A stretch of 64,000 nt of DNA from assembly GCA_034665305.1 (NCBI GenBank), contig JAXDFZ010000010.1:434001-498000 (forward strand), read 5' to 3'. The notes under the pieces were generated by a model. The model did no database searches. It worked only from the letters and a program-made list of their open reading frames with translations, and had not been told where the DNA came from. Source of the DNA: DASXRU01 sp034665305. GTDB lineage: Bacteria; Acidobacteriota; Blastocatellia; Pyrinomonadales; Pyrinomonadaceae. How positions within the stretch are numbered: the first letter of the stretch is position 1; every line of letters starts with the position of its first letter. Positions 15,985-24,934 of the stretch are shown here, piece after piece. A program made the position numbers and the translations under genes.

Positions 15985-18108
15985 ATGCGACGCGGTATAG
16001 CGACAGTCATCCTCTGTTTCCTTCTCGGCGCGTCCCTACCCGCTCGGGGATACACACTGCAATACCGTGACAACGCGGGCGCCGTTCCGATTCGCTGGAA
16101 TCGCAAGTCGATCCCAATCGCGTTTTCCAGTTCACTGCATTCACCACCAACGAATATAAAAAGCGGCAGCGATGTTTTGGGTGCGGCACATCGGGCGCTG
16201 CAACATTGGGCCAGCGCGGCCAACATTCAATTCATTGAGACTCGCTCCGAAGCGCAGGCGATCAGTTCGCAAAATAACGGTGACGGGGTCAGCCTGATTA
16301 CCGTAGCTGCGGACAACGCCGCGTTGTTTGGTACTTCGGAAGCGCCCGGGCGCACGCGTGTTTTCTTTGCGCCCAATGGCGCGATTGCGGAAGCAGACAT
16401 CGCTATTAATCCAACCCAACTCTTTTCCACCGACGGGACTTTTGGAACTTACGATCTGGAAGCGACTTTGACGCACGAGATCGGACACCTGCTCGGCCTG
16501 GAGCATTCAGCCGTTCTGGGCGCCACGATGCAGCCGCGCCAGGCGAAGAACGGCGTTTACGGTTTACCAGCACTGACAGGCCGAACGCTGGCTGAAGACG
16601 ATCGGGCCGGGGCGCGCGCGCTTTACGACTCGCACAAGGGAACCGGCGCCATCAGTGGCAAACTAGTCGCCGCGCCTTTCAACAACGAATCTTCGTCGCC
16701 TGTTTTTGGCGCGCACGTGTTCGCGGAAAGCCTGACGACCGGCAAAGTTGTGGCGGGCAACATCAGTCTCAACACCGGCGAGTATCGCATCGAAGGCCTG
16801 GAGCCGGGATCGTATCGCGTGGTCTTACAAAGCCTGGGAGGCTTGATCGCCGCGCCGGACATCACCGGCGCCGGTGGTTCCTACGCAGGATTGTTTGCGA
16901 CCCGGCCGCTGTTTCGCACGATTGAAACTTCGGAGTTACCGGCGCAAGTAATCAAAGTGGCCGCGAGTGCCGCGAACGCAGTCAACCTGCAACTGCCTTC
17001 CGATCCGCCACCGGCCCTGGTTCCTCAGTTCGCCGGTTTGAACGGCGAGCTTTCGACGACACCGTTACCGCTGGAAGCGGGAAAGAGCTACACGATATTT
17101 ATAGGCGGCGCCGGCGTCGATCAGGTTTCCGGCGCCGGTATCAGCGCCAGTTCTCCGTTCATCAGGGTAAACCCGGCCAGCCTGGCCGCGGAAAAGTTTG
17201 ACGCCGGCTATCCCGTCGTTAGTTTCAAAGTTTCAGTTGCGTCCAACGCGCCGTTCGGCGATTACAGTTTGCGTCTGCAGGCGAGCTCGGGAGAAGTCGC
17301 TTTTCTTGCCGGAGCGCTAACGATCGATCCGGGCGTCACGGCTTCCGGCTTTACCAATGCCGCAGACGATCCGCAGTTTTTCGTGCGGCAACATTATCTG
17401 GATTTTCTGGGCCGCGAACCCGATGCGGACGGGCTCGCCTACTGGAGCAATGAAATCGCGCAGTGTCGATCAGATGCCGCGTGTATCGCGCGTCGACGGA
17501 TTGGCGTTTCCGCGGCTTTCTTCGTGGAGACTGAGTTTCAGGAAGCCAGTTCGTTTGTCTACCGGGTTTACAAGGTGGGCCTCGGGCGGCAGCCGACCTT
17601 TGCCGAGTTCACTGCCGATCGCGCACTGCTCGTTGGCGCGCCGACTCTTGAGGCCGGAAAAGAAGCCTTTTCCCAGGCGTTCGTTTCGCGGGCGGAATTT
17701 TTGCGCAGATATCGACCAGAGCTTGCCGCCGATGATTACTCCGACGCGTTGCTGGAAACAGTTCGGCAGGATGCGCGAGTCGATCTTTCCTTCGAGCGCA
17801 GCGAGCTAATCTCGATGTACGACGGCGGCGGAGAAGGACGCGCAGCTATCCTGCGCCATCTGGCCGACGCGCCGACTTTTGCGCGGGCCGAATACAATCG
17901 CGCATTTGTCCTGATGCAATACTTTGGCTACCTGCGGCGGGATCCGGATGCGGGCGGATATGATTTCTGGCTGAATGTTCTGGATACCAAACTGGCAAAT
18001 AACACCAGCGGCTATCGCTCGATGGTGTGCGCGTTTGTAACTTCCGCGGAATACCAGTCACGCTTCGGGATGCAGGTCACTCGCAATAATGGCGAGTGTG
18101 AACGGTAA
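15985..18108 (+). CDS. Secreted matrixin-like metalloprotease with DUF4214 domain
   Basis: 707 residues from the ATG at 15985, which gives a proper signal peptide (IATVILCFLLGASLPARG); the frame is open further up but only through repeat DNA. The zinc motif HEIGHLLGLEHS (about residues 164-175) has the HExxHxxGxxH pattern of matrixins/metzincins. After it come two beta-sandwich-like regions (one Ig/CarboxypepD-like around GAHVFAESLTTGKVVAG). The C-terminal part (about 460-705) is DUF4214, with FVRQHYLDFLGREPDADG and a second FGYLRRDPDAGGYDFW helix-loop block. DUF4214 occurs in surface and S-layer associated proteins. Likely an exported zinc protease held at the cell surface; its substrates are unknown. 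Confidence 0.9.
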   Translation: MRRGIATVILCFLLGASLPARGYTLQYRDNAGAVPIRWNRKSIPIAFSSSLHSPPTNIKSGSDVLGAAHRALQHWASAANIQFIETRSEAQAISSQNNGDGVSLITVAADNAALFGTSEAPGRTRVFFAPNGAIAEADIAINPTQLFSTDGTFGTYDLEATLTHEIGHLLGLEHSAVLGATMQPRQAKNGVYGLPALTGRTLAEDDRAGARALYDSHKGTGAISGKLVAAPFNNESSSPVFGAHVFAESLTTGKVVAGNISLNTGEYRIEGLEPGSYRVVLQSLGGLIAAPDITGAGGSYAGLFATRPLFRTIETSELPAQVIKVAASAANAVNLQLPSDPPPALVPQFAGLNGELSTTPLPLEAGKSYTIFIGGAGVDQVSGAGISASSPFIRVNPASLAAEKFDAGYPVVSFKVSVASNAPFGDYSLRLQASSGEVAFLAGALTIDPGVTASGFTNAADDPQFFVRQHYLDFLGREPDADGLAYWSNEIAQCRSDAACIARRRIGVSAAFFVETEFQEASSFVYRVYKVGLGRQPTFAEFTADRALLVGAPTLEAGKEAFSQAFVSRAEFLRRYRPELAADDYSDALLETVRQDARVDLSFERSELISMYDGGGEGRAAILRHLADAPTFARAEYNRAFVLMQYFGYLRRDPDAGGYDFWLNVLDTKLANNTSGYRSMVCAFVTSAEYQSRFGMQVTRNNGECER

Positions 18109-18115
18109 ACCTCAC

Positions 18116-18201
18116 GTCCAAGGTCCAAGGTCCAAAGTCCATTATCTTTGGTTCAGTATCTAAGACTTCAAGTGCCGACGTTGGACGTTGGACTTTGGAC
18201 A
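18116..18201. repeat. Heptamer-based inverted repeat (GGTCCAA / TTGGACG)
   Basis: GTCCAAGGTCCAAGGTCCAAAGTCC (7-base unit) at 18116-18140 faces GTTGGACGTTGGACTTTGGAC at 18180-18200. It fills the 94-bp gap between convergent genes and touches the stop of the minus-strand methyltransferase gene, where it could act as a two-way transcript-end hairpin. Confidence 0.8.
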
Positions 18202-18202
18202 C

Positions 18203-19480
18203 CTAACTGTCATTCGCAACAGCGAATGTCACGGCTAGAGGCTCTGAACCTCGTTCTTCAAACCAGCAGATGTCCTGATCGATCAGATCGATCTTCAGGG
18301 TGTACGTTCCGGTCATCGCCGGCGCGGTGCGCGTTACCTTAAGCCTGACCTGCTCGCCCGGCGCCACGGCGCGTGGTAATGCCGGCACCCCATGGACCTC
18401 TTCCAACAGGTTGTTTGTTTCGTCAAATAATTTTGTCGCCAGCCGCACGGTGCCCGGCGGCGCATAGCGATCGATCAGCCATAACGTATCGCCGGTGTTT
18501 TTCACGATGAGGTAAAACTCCAGACGTGCTGCTCTTCCAATAACTCGCGGCAGTTCTTGTTCGAGATTGATGTCAGCTCGCAACTTCCCAGGCGCGCGCG
18601 TGTTCGGCATTGACGCCGGTCCAACGGCGGCAACCTTTTTGCAAAGCAGATAGTTGAATCCCGCTTGCTCCTGCATAATGCGTTCCGCCGCGAAGGCTTC
18701 GCGCTCAAATAATCCGCTGATTCCCAGGTAGTCTCCAACGACAGTAAAACCGTGTGTGCGCAACAGAGTCAGCAGGTACTCGCGGCTGAAGGGCGACTCC
18801 AGCGTTTGGTACTGGCGCATTACGCCGCGCAATTCTTCTGCCGACGCGGACCCGGCCGGTGGGCGCTCGCCTTCCAGTACAAACAAGAGCCCGCCGTAGT
18901 TAAGCATCGCCCGCAAGTTAGCAAACACCGCATCTTCATCTTCGAAATGATGCAGTGCGTCGTAGCAAATTACCGCGTCGAACGTTTCCGGCAGTGCGGC
19001 GATTTCAATGTCGTGAACGAAGAATTGATAATTCAGATTGGTTTCCTCATCCACGCGGTAGGGAACGCGCTGCAAACGCTCGCGCGCCAGTTCAATCAAA
19101 GTAGGACTGATGTCGACTCCGGTGACGTGATATCCGAAGCGTGCAAAGTATTCGCACAACCAGCCCGCGCCGCAGCCAACATCCAGAATTCGTGCCCCCG
19201 CCGGAAGCGCCAGGGCGACAGCCATATTGGCAAAGTCGCTGAAGTGGCGATGAGTGTCGGCGTCGGGTCCTTCGCCTTCGTATTTTTCCGAGTGCCGGTG
19301 GGCCAGGTTGTAGAAGGGCTTAGTCAGCAGGTGATGTCGATCGCTGGGCGCCAACTTCTGCGGGTAATCGATGGCGCCGCGTTTGTAATCGATTCCGTCC
19401 AGCTTGCGAAAACGGCGCGACTCTTCCGTCTCATCAACAGCGGGCTGATCAGTTGGTGGTGTTGACATGCCTTCTTTCAT
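18203..19480 (-). CDS. Class I methyltransferase with C-terminal beta-sandwich domain
   Basis: 425 residues. The N-terminal half is a SAM-dependent methyltransferase: ARILDVGCGAGWLCEYFA is motif I, VTGVDIS is motif II, and FDAVICYDALHHFEDED is the region of strands 4 and 5. The last about 130 residues (from about INLEQELPRVIGRAA) form a predicted all-beta domain with VKNTGDTLWL, APGEQVRLKV and IDLIDQDICWFEERGS. The same layout is seen in the protein at 41394-42602. A methyltransferase joined to a sugar-binding-like beta-sandwich fits modification of surface glycans. It is followed upstream by a large membrane protein gene 32 bp away, same strand. Confidence 0.88.
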   Translation of the reverse strand: MKEGMSTPPTDQPAVDETEESRRFRKLDGIDYKRGAIDYPQKLAPSDRHHLLTKPFYNLAHRHSEKYEGEGPDADTHRHFSDFANMAVALALPAGARILDVGCGAGWLCEYFARFGYHVTGVDISPTLIELARERLQRVPYRVDEETNLNYQFFVHDIEIAALPETFDAVICYDALHHFEDEDAVFANLRAMLNYGGLLFVLEGERPPAGSASAEELRGVMRQYQTLESPFSREYLLTLLRTHGFTVVGDYLGISGLFEREAFAAERIMQEQAGFNYLLCKKVAAVGPASMPNTRAPGKLRADINLEQELPRVIGRAARLEFYLIVKNTGDTLWLIDRYAPPGTVRLATKLFDETNNLLEEVHGVPALPRAVAPGEQVRLKVTRTAPAMTGTYTLKIDLIDQDICWFEERGSEPLAVTFAVANDS

Positions 19481-19512
19481 AATCGATCCGACACATCCGC
19501 CGGCTAACGATT

Positions 19513-21528
19513 CTAAGGACGGTTCTCAAGCGTAACCGCGTCGGGTTCGATCTTGCTGACCGCGTAGACTTCGTTGCGCCAACCTTCGTTCTCTGAAGTT
19601 TCTCGCGCCGTCGGAGCAAAGCTCTTGATGAAGCGGAGGCGCCGCAAATCGGTTTCGCGCTTCAGAAAATCGGCGACCTCTTTGCGTGTCTGGGGGGAAA
19701 GTAGGGAATTGTGCACCGTAATATATGACACTCTATTCTCTTCCAGCAGATCCAGAAACCGATCGGCAATGGGCTCAGCGCTGCTTAGCTGGCGGAGTTC
19801 ACGCTGCAACGCCGGCACAAAACTATAGCTGCCGTTTACTATCGGATGACCATGATCGGCTGCGCGCAACATGTAAACGTGATCCGCATCGCCGATTGGC
19901 AGTTCGATTATGCCGCCGGACATTTTTTGCTGTTTGAGAAACAACGTCATTTCATCTGCGTTGATTTCGCCCTGCATCATTCTTAGGGGCGCCACGTGCA
20001 ACTCAAAAAGTATGGCGACCATTATGACTGTGTATGTTGCCACCCGGCCGTATCGCGGCCAACGTTCCGCTACGATCGCGGCGAACCTCTTAGCGCCGAG
20101 GCCGGCCAACAGCGCCAGCCCGAGGTAACAGATCATGCCCCAGCGCGTTGCGACGCGCATGCCCTTAAACACTGGAACAAACTCGTAGAGGAAGCGATAG
20201 AAAAAGAAATTCAGCCCGAACGAACCGGCGAAGCCAATCACTGTCCAGACCAGGGCGTGCCCAAATAACTCTGAGCGGTTCGGAGCCCGAATCGTTTCCA
20301 CCAGATTACAGTCGCCGCTCATCGCGGTCCGCAACCCGCGGGGATACGCAATCAGGCAGCGGACAAACACCGTCAGCGACAGAATAATTAGTGCGTGGTC
20401 AGGGCCTTTGACGGTCAGTAGGGTGTAGCCAAAAGGACGGAAGCGAAACACTTCGTAGCCCAGGCTCAGAATGATGACGACGCCGGCGAGCGCAGTGATA
20501 GCATCCAGCGACGCGAGTAAGATCCATTGCGAGGATTTTTTCTGTGACAGCTCTTCCTTACCAGGACGCCTCGGCTTAGCGAGGAGAAACGCTGCCAACG
20601 CGAGCAACGGTGCGAGCAACCCCGGAAACAGGACCATCTCCGTAGTTAGCCCAGCAGCGCCAAAGCCGCGCCATACTTGGTTGCGTTCGTCCGACGTCAG
20701 CCAGTTAATCGGCCGTGCCGAATAGTGCATTACCTCGTCGGCACTTCTGACCAGACCGTGCTGCGAAGCGACCCGGCGCAATGGCAGCAAAAACGGAAGC
20801 AGCAACAACAACGCGGCAGCCATCGTAAGGCCGCCGCGCAACCAGAACTTTTTGTTTTTCCACGCGGCGTTCCGCGTCAGCAGCATCATCGCCGAAGGAC
20901 TCAACGGCAAGACGATCAGGATCAGCCACGTCGTACACGTCAACGCATTCATCAGAAACGCAACGCCTAGCCAGATCGCGCGGCGCCATGTCCGCTTGCG
21001 AGCGAAAAGCACCAGGGCCTCAAACACCAGAGGGATCCAGCCCGCAAAGATCAGATGAAGATGAGACAAGTGATGAAAACGGAAAGGCAGAAAAGCGATT
21101 ATGATTCCCGCCACCCATGCTATGCCGCGGGATCCCGATAACGTTCGGGCGAGACGAAACGTCCCGTAAGCCATGAAGGGAAAACTGATAAACGCCGCGA
21201 GGCTATAGACAGTGAGCGGGCGAACGCCGATCGCGAAAAGCGGAAAGAAGAGCAGGCTGACGCCATAATCAAACTCTCCGAAAGCCAGCGCATAGCGATA
21301 CGGGTAAAAAAACGTGGCGTGAAACAAGTTTAGCGGATCATGGAACGTCTGATGATAGTCCCACCACATCAAGTAAGAGATCGCATACGGATCTCCCGCG
21401 TCCGGGACCCAATCGCGCAGGTGCAGGATCCAGGGCCAGGTCATGATGGCCGTCAAGCCGGCGAAAGCCAGAAAGATCAGAAACTCGCGCAGCCATGGTT
21501 GGCGAATATGCGGTGAAGGGAACTTCAT
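19513..21528 (-). CDS. Large multi-spanning membrane protein, GT-C-like
   Basis: 671 residues with about twelve hydrophobic helices (for example EFLIFLAFAGLTAIMTWPWIL and FALLAGLGAKRF-type stretches) and a soluble C-terminal region after about residue 530. The first outer loop DWVPDAGDPYAISYLMWWDYH carries a paired Asp pattern like the catalytic loop of GT-C glycosyltransferases, and FYPYRYALAFGE follows as in related envelope proteins. I do not recognise the exact family. Probably transfers sugars from a polyprenyl-phosphate donor on the periplasmic side. It lacks the YGWS module of the four other GT-C-like proteins in the window. It shares a strand with the methyltransferase gene 32 bp away. 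Confidence 0.78.
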   Translation of the reverse strand: MKFPSPHIRQPWLREFLIFLAFAGLTAIMTWPWILHLRDWVPDAGDPYAISYLMWWDYHQTFHDPLNLFHATFFYPYRYALAFGEFDYGVSLLFFPLFAIGVRPLTVYSLAAFISFPFMAYGTFRLARTLSGSRGIAWVAGIIIAFLPFRFHHLSHLHLIFAGWIPLVFEALVLFARKRTWRRAIWLGVAFLMNALTCTTWLILIVLPLSPSAMMLLTRNAAWKNKKFWLRGGLTMAAALLLLLPFLLPLRRVASQHGLVRSADEVMHYSARPINWLTSDERNQVWRGFGAAGLTTEMVLFPGLLAPLLALAAFLLAKPRRPGKEELSQKKSSQWILLASLDAITALAGVVIILSLGYEVFRFRPFGYTLLTVKGPDHALIILSLTVFVRCLIAYPRGLRTAMSGDCNLVETIRAPNRSELFGHALVWTVIGFAGSFGLNFFFYRFLYEFVPVFKGMRVATRWGMICYLGLALLAGLGAKRFAAIVAERWPRYGRVATYTVIMVAILFELHVAPLRMMQGEINADEMTLFLKQQKMSGGIIELPIGDADHVYMLRAADHGHPIVNGSYSFVPALQRELRQLSSAEPIADRFLDLLEENRVSYITVHNSLLSPQTRKEVADFLKRETDLRRLRFIKSFAPTARETSENEGWRNEVYAVSKIEPDAVTLENRP

Positions 21529-21622
21529 CGACAGTCATTCCAGCGGAGTTTGAAGCGAAGACTTTGGTAAGTGCCGCCGCAGAATAGTTTAATCGGGTAA
21601 GAGCAGCAAGCCGTAGTGCGTA

Positions 21623-21644
21623 GGACAGGCATTCCTGCCTGTCC
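21623..21644. repeat. GGACAGGCA hairpin
   Basis: GGACAGGCA and TGCCTGTCC pair perfectly around four bases, in the 214-bp divergent gap between the 19513-21528 and 21743-23473 genes. This palindrome type is common in many bacterial genomes. The rest of the gap shows no other signal. Confidence 0.75.
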
Positions 21645-21742
21645 CTTGATCCGGAATTAACGTCATTTGCCACACACGCCAATGAACTATATAGTGCGCG
21701 CCGCACTTGATGACACGTTCGGCAGTTATATGAAAGGACTGA

Positions 21743-23473
21743 GTGTCAGAATCACGCCTGGTTCTTCGTCATCCGGCGGAATCAATCTGCGCCCTGGTCC
21801 TGCTGATCATGAGCGCCAACTTAATTTCGCTCGCGGCCAACAAGACAATCACCAACGATGAAGTAGTGCACATTCCGCCGGGCTATGCGTACCTAACGGC
21901 CCACGATTTTCGCCTGAACCCGGAACACCCGCCCCTCGTGAAGATGTGGGCCACGCTGCCGCTGCTGTGGTTACGACCGGCGCCCGCCGTGGCGACAGAA
22001 AACCTCCAGCAGGACTGGGGTGAGCGTACGCTTACCGCATCAGTAAGCTTCTGGCATCAGAACCGCGATCATTACAAAGCGATCGCAATTCTGGCGCGGT
22101 TGCCGATGGTTGCGCTGACGCTGGGGTTAGGCGTGCTGATCTTCATCTGCGGCCGGCGAATGTTTGGCCTACGCGCAGCGGCCTTTGCAGTCGCTTTGTT
22201 TAGCCTGGAACCGACGATGCTGGGCCATGGCTGGATTGTGCACACAGACATCCCCGCCGCGCTGGGCTATCTGCTTTTCTTTTATGTGTTGCAGAGTTTT
22301 TGTCGCCAACCGGATCTGCGTTGTGCGATATGTTTTGGTCTGGTAACCGCATTTGCACTCTTGACGAAGTTTTCGTTGATTGTGATCTTCCCGGTCTTTC
22401 TCGCCGCGCTCGCTTATGCGCTGTGGCGCAGCCCGATATTGGGAAGCGCGCGCCGGCGCGTTGCTCTTCATTCTCTCGTGGCCGTCGCCCTGGTGCTGTT
22501 GACCATCAACGCCGCATACTTCTTTCAACATCCGTTCCTCACGCCAGAAGATGCTGCGCTCATGAGGGACACGCGGCATCTCTTTTCGTCACCGGTAATG
22601 TTTGCGGTTAAAGGGCTGGCTCGAATTCTGCCGACTTACTACGTGTTCGGGCTCTACACCGTGATGGTCCATAACCGGCTGGGCCACCCGGCTTCGATTC
22701 TGGGTAACTACGGCACGCTTGGTTGGTGGTATTACTTCCCAGTAGCGTTTGCGCTTAAAACGACCGTGCCTTTCCTCCTGCTTTCGCTAAGCGCCCTTGC
22801 GTGGTCCATATGGCGCACGATCGCGAAACGCGACAAACGGTTTCTGGCGTTGTTGCTGCCCGTTGCTTTGTACCTGGCAGTTTCAATGACGGGCCACATC
22901 AACATCGGTATCCGCCATATCGCGCCGGTATTTCCTTTCCTTTTCCTACTCGGAGGCGCGGGGCTGGATCGTTTAATGGGGAACGGGCGTCGGGCGAAAT
23001 TAACGCGCATCGTAGTGGTGGTGTTACTGGGCTGGATGGTCGTTGATGCCGTCCGCATCTATCCCGATTACATGTCGTATACGAATGAGCTAAAGCTCAG
23101 CCGGCCTGGTTGGCAGGTACTGTCAGACTCAAACGTAGAGTGGGGCCAGGATGTCGGCGCCCTCGCGAATTATCTGAAACAGCGCCACGAAACGCAGGTG
23201 TGTGGCGCGCTGTCGGGAGGATGGGCGACCCTTGAATTGTACGGTATTCGCCTCGTGGATTTTGCGCCGCGCGATTTCCAACAGGCCCGCACAAAATATG
23301 TAGCGGTGGGCGCGGGAATGTTGAATGGCTCGACCGTGCCCGGAGGTTTGAAAGATGCAAACGGCGCAGCCTTAACTGACGAACAACGCCGGGATTTTTT
23401 TGCGAGCTATAGAACGGCGACGCCGGAGGCAGTATTTGGAAACTCCATCTATTTATATCGCGCGAAGGATTAA
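21743..23473 (+). CDS. GT39-like phospholipid-linked glycosyltransferase
   Basis: 576 residues and about eleven membrane helices. The first periplasmic loop, ITNDEVVHIPPGYAYLTAHDF, has the D-E pair of PMT/ArnT (GT39) enzymes and continues with RLNPEHPPLVKMWATLPLL, the conserved block that follows it. LEPTMLGHGWIVHTDIPAA also fits. The C-terminal soluble part contains SDSNVEWGQDVGALANYLK, seen in this bacterial subgroup. The start is GTG at 21743, supported by AAAGGA four bases upstream; there is no better ATG. It probably moves a sugar from a polyprenyl-phosphate donor to a protein or lipid at the outer face of the inner membrane. The acceptor is unknown. Confidence 0.9.
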   Translation: MSESRLVLRHPAESICALVLLIMSANLISLAANKTITNDEVVHIPPGYAYLTAHDFRLNPEHPPLVKMWATLPLLWLRPAPAVATENLQQDWGERTLTASVSFWHQNRDHYKAIAILARLPMVALTLGLGVLIFICGRRMFGLRAAAFAVALFSLEPTMLGHGWIVHTDIPAALGYLLFFYVLQSFCRQPDLRCAICFGLVTAFALLTKFSLIVIFPVFLAALAYALWRSPILGSARRRVALHSLVAVALVLLTINAAYFFQHPFLTPEDAALMRDTRHLFSSPVMFAVKGLARILPTYYVFGLYTVMVHNRLGHPASILGNYGTLGWWYYFPVAFALKTTVPFLLLSLSALAWSIWRTIAKRDKRFLALLLPVALYLAVSMTGHINIGIRHIAPVFPFLFLLGGAGLDRLMGNGRRAKLTRIVVVVLLGWMVVDAVRIYPDYMSYTNELKLSRPGWQVLSDSNVEWGQDVGALANYLKQRHETQVCGALSGGWATLELYGIRLVDFAPRDFQQARTKYVAVGAGMLNGSTVPGGLKDANGAALTDEQRRDFFASYRTATPEAVFGNSIYLYRAKD

Positions 23474-23488
23474 CCAAGGTGAGCTTAG

Positions 23489-24196
23489 TTACTTTGCTGC
23501 GGCCGGCGAAGGCGTAGCCGGCGGGTTTGTTTTCGGTCCCTGCGCGAGGGCCGCCGTCAGCAAAGCCGCAACATCCTGATGCTTCTGCGCGTTGGCCAGG
23601 CTCAACGGAGTTTCCCCATCGGCTTTCTTGATATTTGGGTTGGCGCCTTTTTCCAGCAGCAGTTTGACGAGCTCCGTCTTGCCGTTCCAGGACGCTTCCA
23701 TCAACGCCGACTGTCCGTAGATATCACGACCGTTCACGGGAGTGCCTTTAGCAATCAGAGCCTGTGCAGCTTTCAAATCGCCTTTGCTTGACGCTTCCAC
23801 GAGCGCGGTGACACTTTTGAAGAGCTCGATAATGTCCTGGTGGGCGGCGGCCAACGAATTTACCGTTTCGCCGTCTTTTTTCTTCGCACTAAGATCGGCG
23901 CCGTGGTCCAACAGCATTTTGACGGTTTCCATGTGCCCGGCAAACGCGGCCTCCATGATGGGCGTGTTGCTGTCGGCACCCCGCATATTCACGTCGACGC
24001 CTTTTTCCAGCCAACCCTTTACGGCCGCCGTGTTGCCATGCGCTGCTTCCTCAAGCATTGCCGTTTCCGCCCGGCCGGGCTGTGCTTTATTTTCAGCCGG
24101 CTTGGCGCCCGGGGCGTTGGGCTCGGTTCCATCCTGACAGCCGGCAAATAAAGCGAGACCGGCGAGCAGCAAAACTAACGAGACGCTACGTAACAT
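23489..24196 (-). CDS. Ankyrin-repeat lipoprotein
   Basis: 235 residues. A lipoprotein signal (LLLAGLALFAGC, Cys at about residue 20) precedes a Pro/Ala-rich linker, then about four to five ankyrin repeats: MLEEAAHGNTAAVKGWLEKG, NTPIMEAAFAGHMETVKMLL, ASSKGDLKAAQALIAKG and SALMEASWNGKTELVKLLLEK. A Pro/Ala tail closes it. Ankyrin units mediate protein-protein contact; the lipid anchor puts them on the periplasmic face. The partner is unknown. Its 3' end faces the GT39-like gene 16 bp away. Confidence 0.92.
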   Translation of the reverse strand: MLRSVSLVLLLAGLALFAGCQDGTEPNAPGAKPAENKAQPGRAETAMLEEAAHGNTAAVKGWLEKGVDVNMRGADSNTPIMEAAFAGHMETVKMLLDHGADLSAKKKDGETVNSLAAAHQDIIELFKSVTALVEASSKGDLKAAQALIAKGTPVNGRDIYGQSALMEASWNGKTELVKLLLEKGANPNIKKADGETPLSLANAQKHQDVAALLTAALAQGPKTNPPATPSPAAAK

Positions 24197-24287
24197 TGTT
24201 AGGTCCTCTCAGTCGCGCAATGGAATGACGGTGCGACCGAGTCTCGCATAACGCAATCCAGTCGTCAAAAATTCCGGTAGTGCCCCA

Positions 24288-24453
24288 TTTGGGAGTGCGG
24301 TGGCAAGCGAAGCGCGACACCGCTTTGGATTATTCTGAGTGGCACAAACTTCAGTCTGTGAATCTAGTCGCGCCACAATCATCACAGACTGAAGTCTGTG
24401 CCACTTAGATCCAAAGCGCCGACGCCGGTTCGCTCTGCCGGCGCACTCCAAAT
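24288..24453. repeat. Family A palindrome with family B nested in its loop
   Basis: Family A arms lie at 24288-24331 (GGGAGTGCGGTGGCAAGCGA...) and 24408-24453 (...GCCGGCGCACTCCAAA). Inside the loop sits a complete family B palindrome: AGTGGCACAAACTTCAGTCT at 24338 and ACTGAAGTCTGTGCCACTT ending at 24406. One element is thus inserted into the loop of another. Confidence 0.9.
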
Positions 24454-24577
24454 TAGACCCTACCAAATTCTGCTGCCCTGGTGCGGCTAGTGAGGCGGCC
24501 GGCCTGCATACTTGCGTTATACTTCGCGACGGCTTTGCCCAGAACAGTACGACAGATGCCGGAGGGCCTCGCCTTAC

Positions 24578-24787
24578 AGCGCCAACGGCGCGAAATGAAT
24601 AGCCTGGGCCAGCGGCCCAGGAATCAGCCGCGAGTCCAACTGGTTAGCGCTGAAAGCGCGAAATAGGATCGGGATTCATGCGATAACTGTTATCCGAGAG
24701 GGATCCGATTGCGCGCTTTCAGCGCCTTGGAAAACCCACGGCTGTGACCCAGGCCGTTGGCCTGGGCTTTTACATTTCGCGCCTTTG
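24578..24787. repeat. Large GCGCCAACGGCGCGAAAT palindrome
   Basis: Left half 24578-24665 has AGCGCCAACGGCGCGAAATG, AGCCTGGGCCAGCGGCCCAGG and AGCGCTGAAAGCGCGAAATA. The right half 24711-24787 has the reverse complements in opposite order (GCGCGCTTTCAGCGC, CCCAGGCCGTTGGCCTGGGC, ATTTCGCGCCTTTGGC). The type resembles repeats known to be spread by RAYT-like transposases, but no such gene is in the window. Together with the element at 24288 it fills the 738-bp gap upstream of the membrane protein at 24935. No gene was seen there. Confidence 0.85.
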
Positions 24788-24934
24788 GCACTTGGAGTGA
24801 CTGTCAAAGACTTCTTGAGCAAAACCCTCGCGCCCATTGAGGGTACACATCAGGGTCTTGGATAACTCTTGATCGAATTCGATAAGCTGCAGTCGCCGGC
24901 GCGCTTGCATCTGTCCAACATCTTCCGTTACTCA

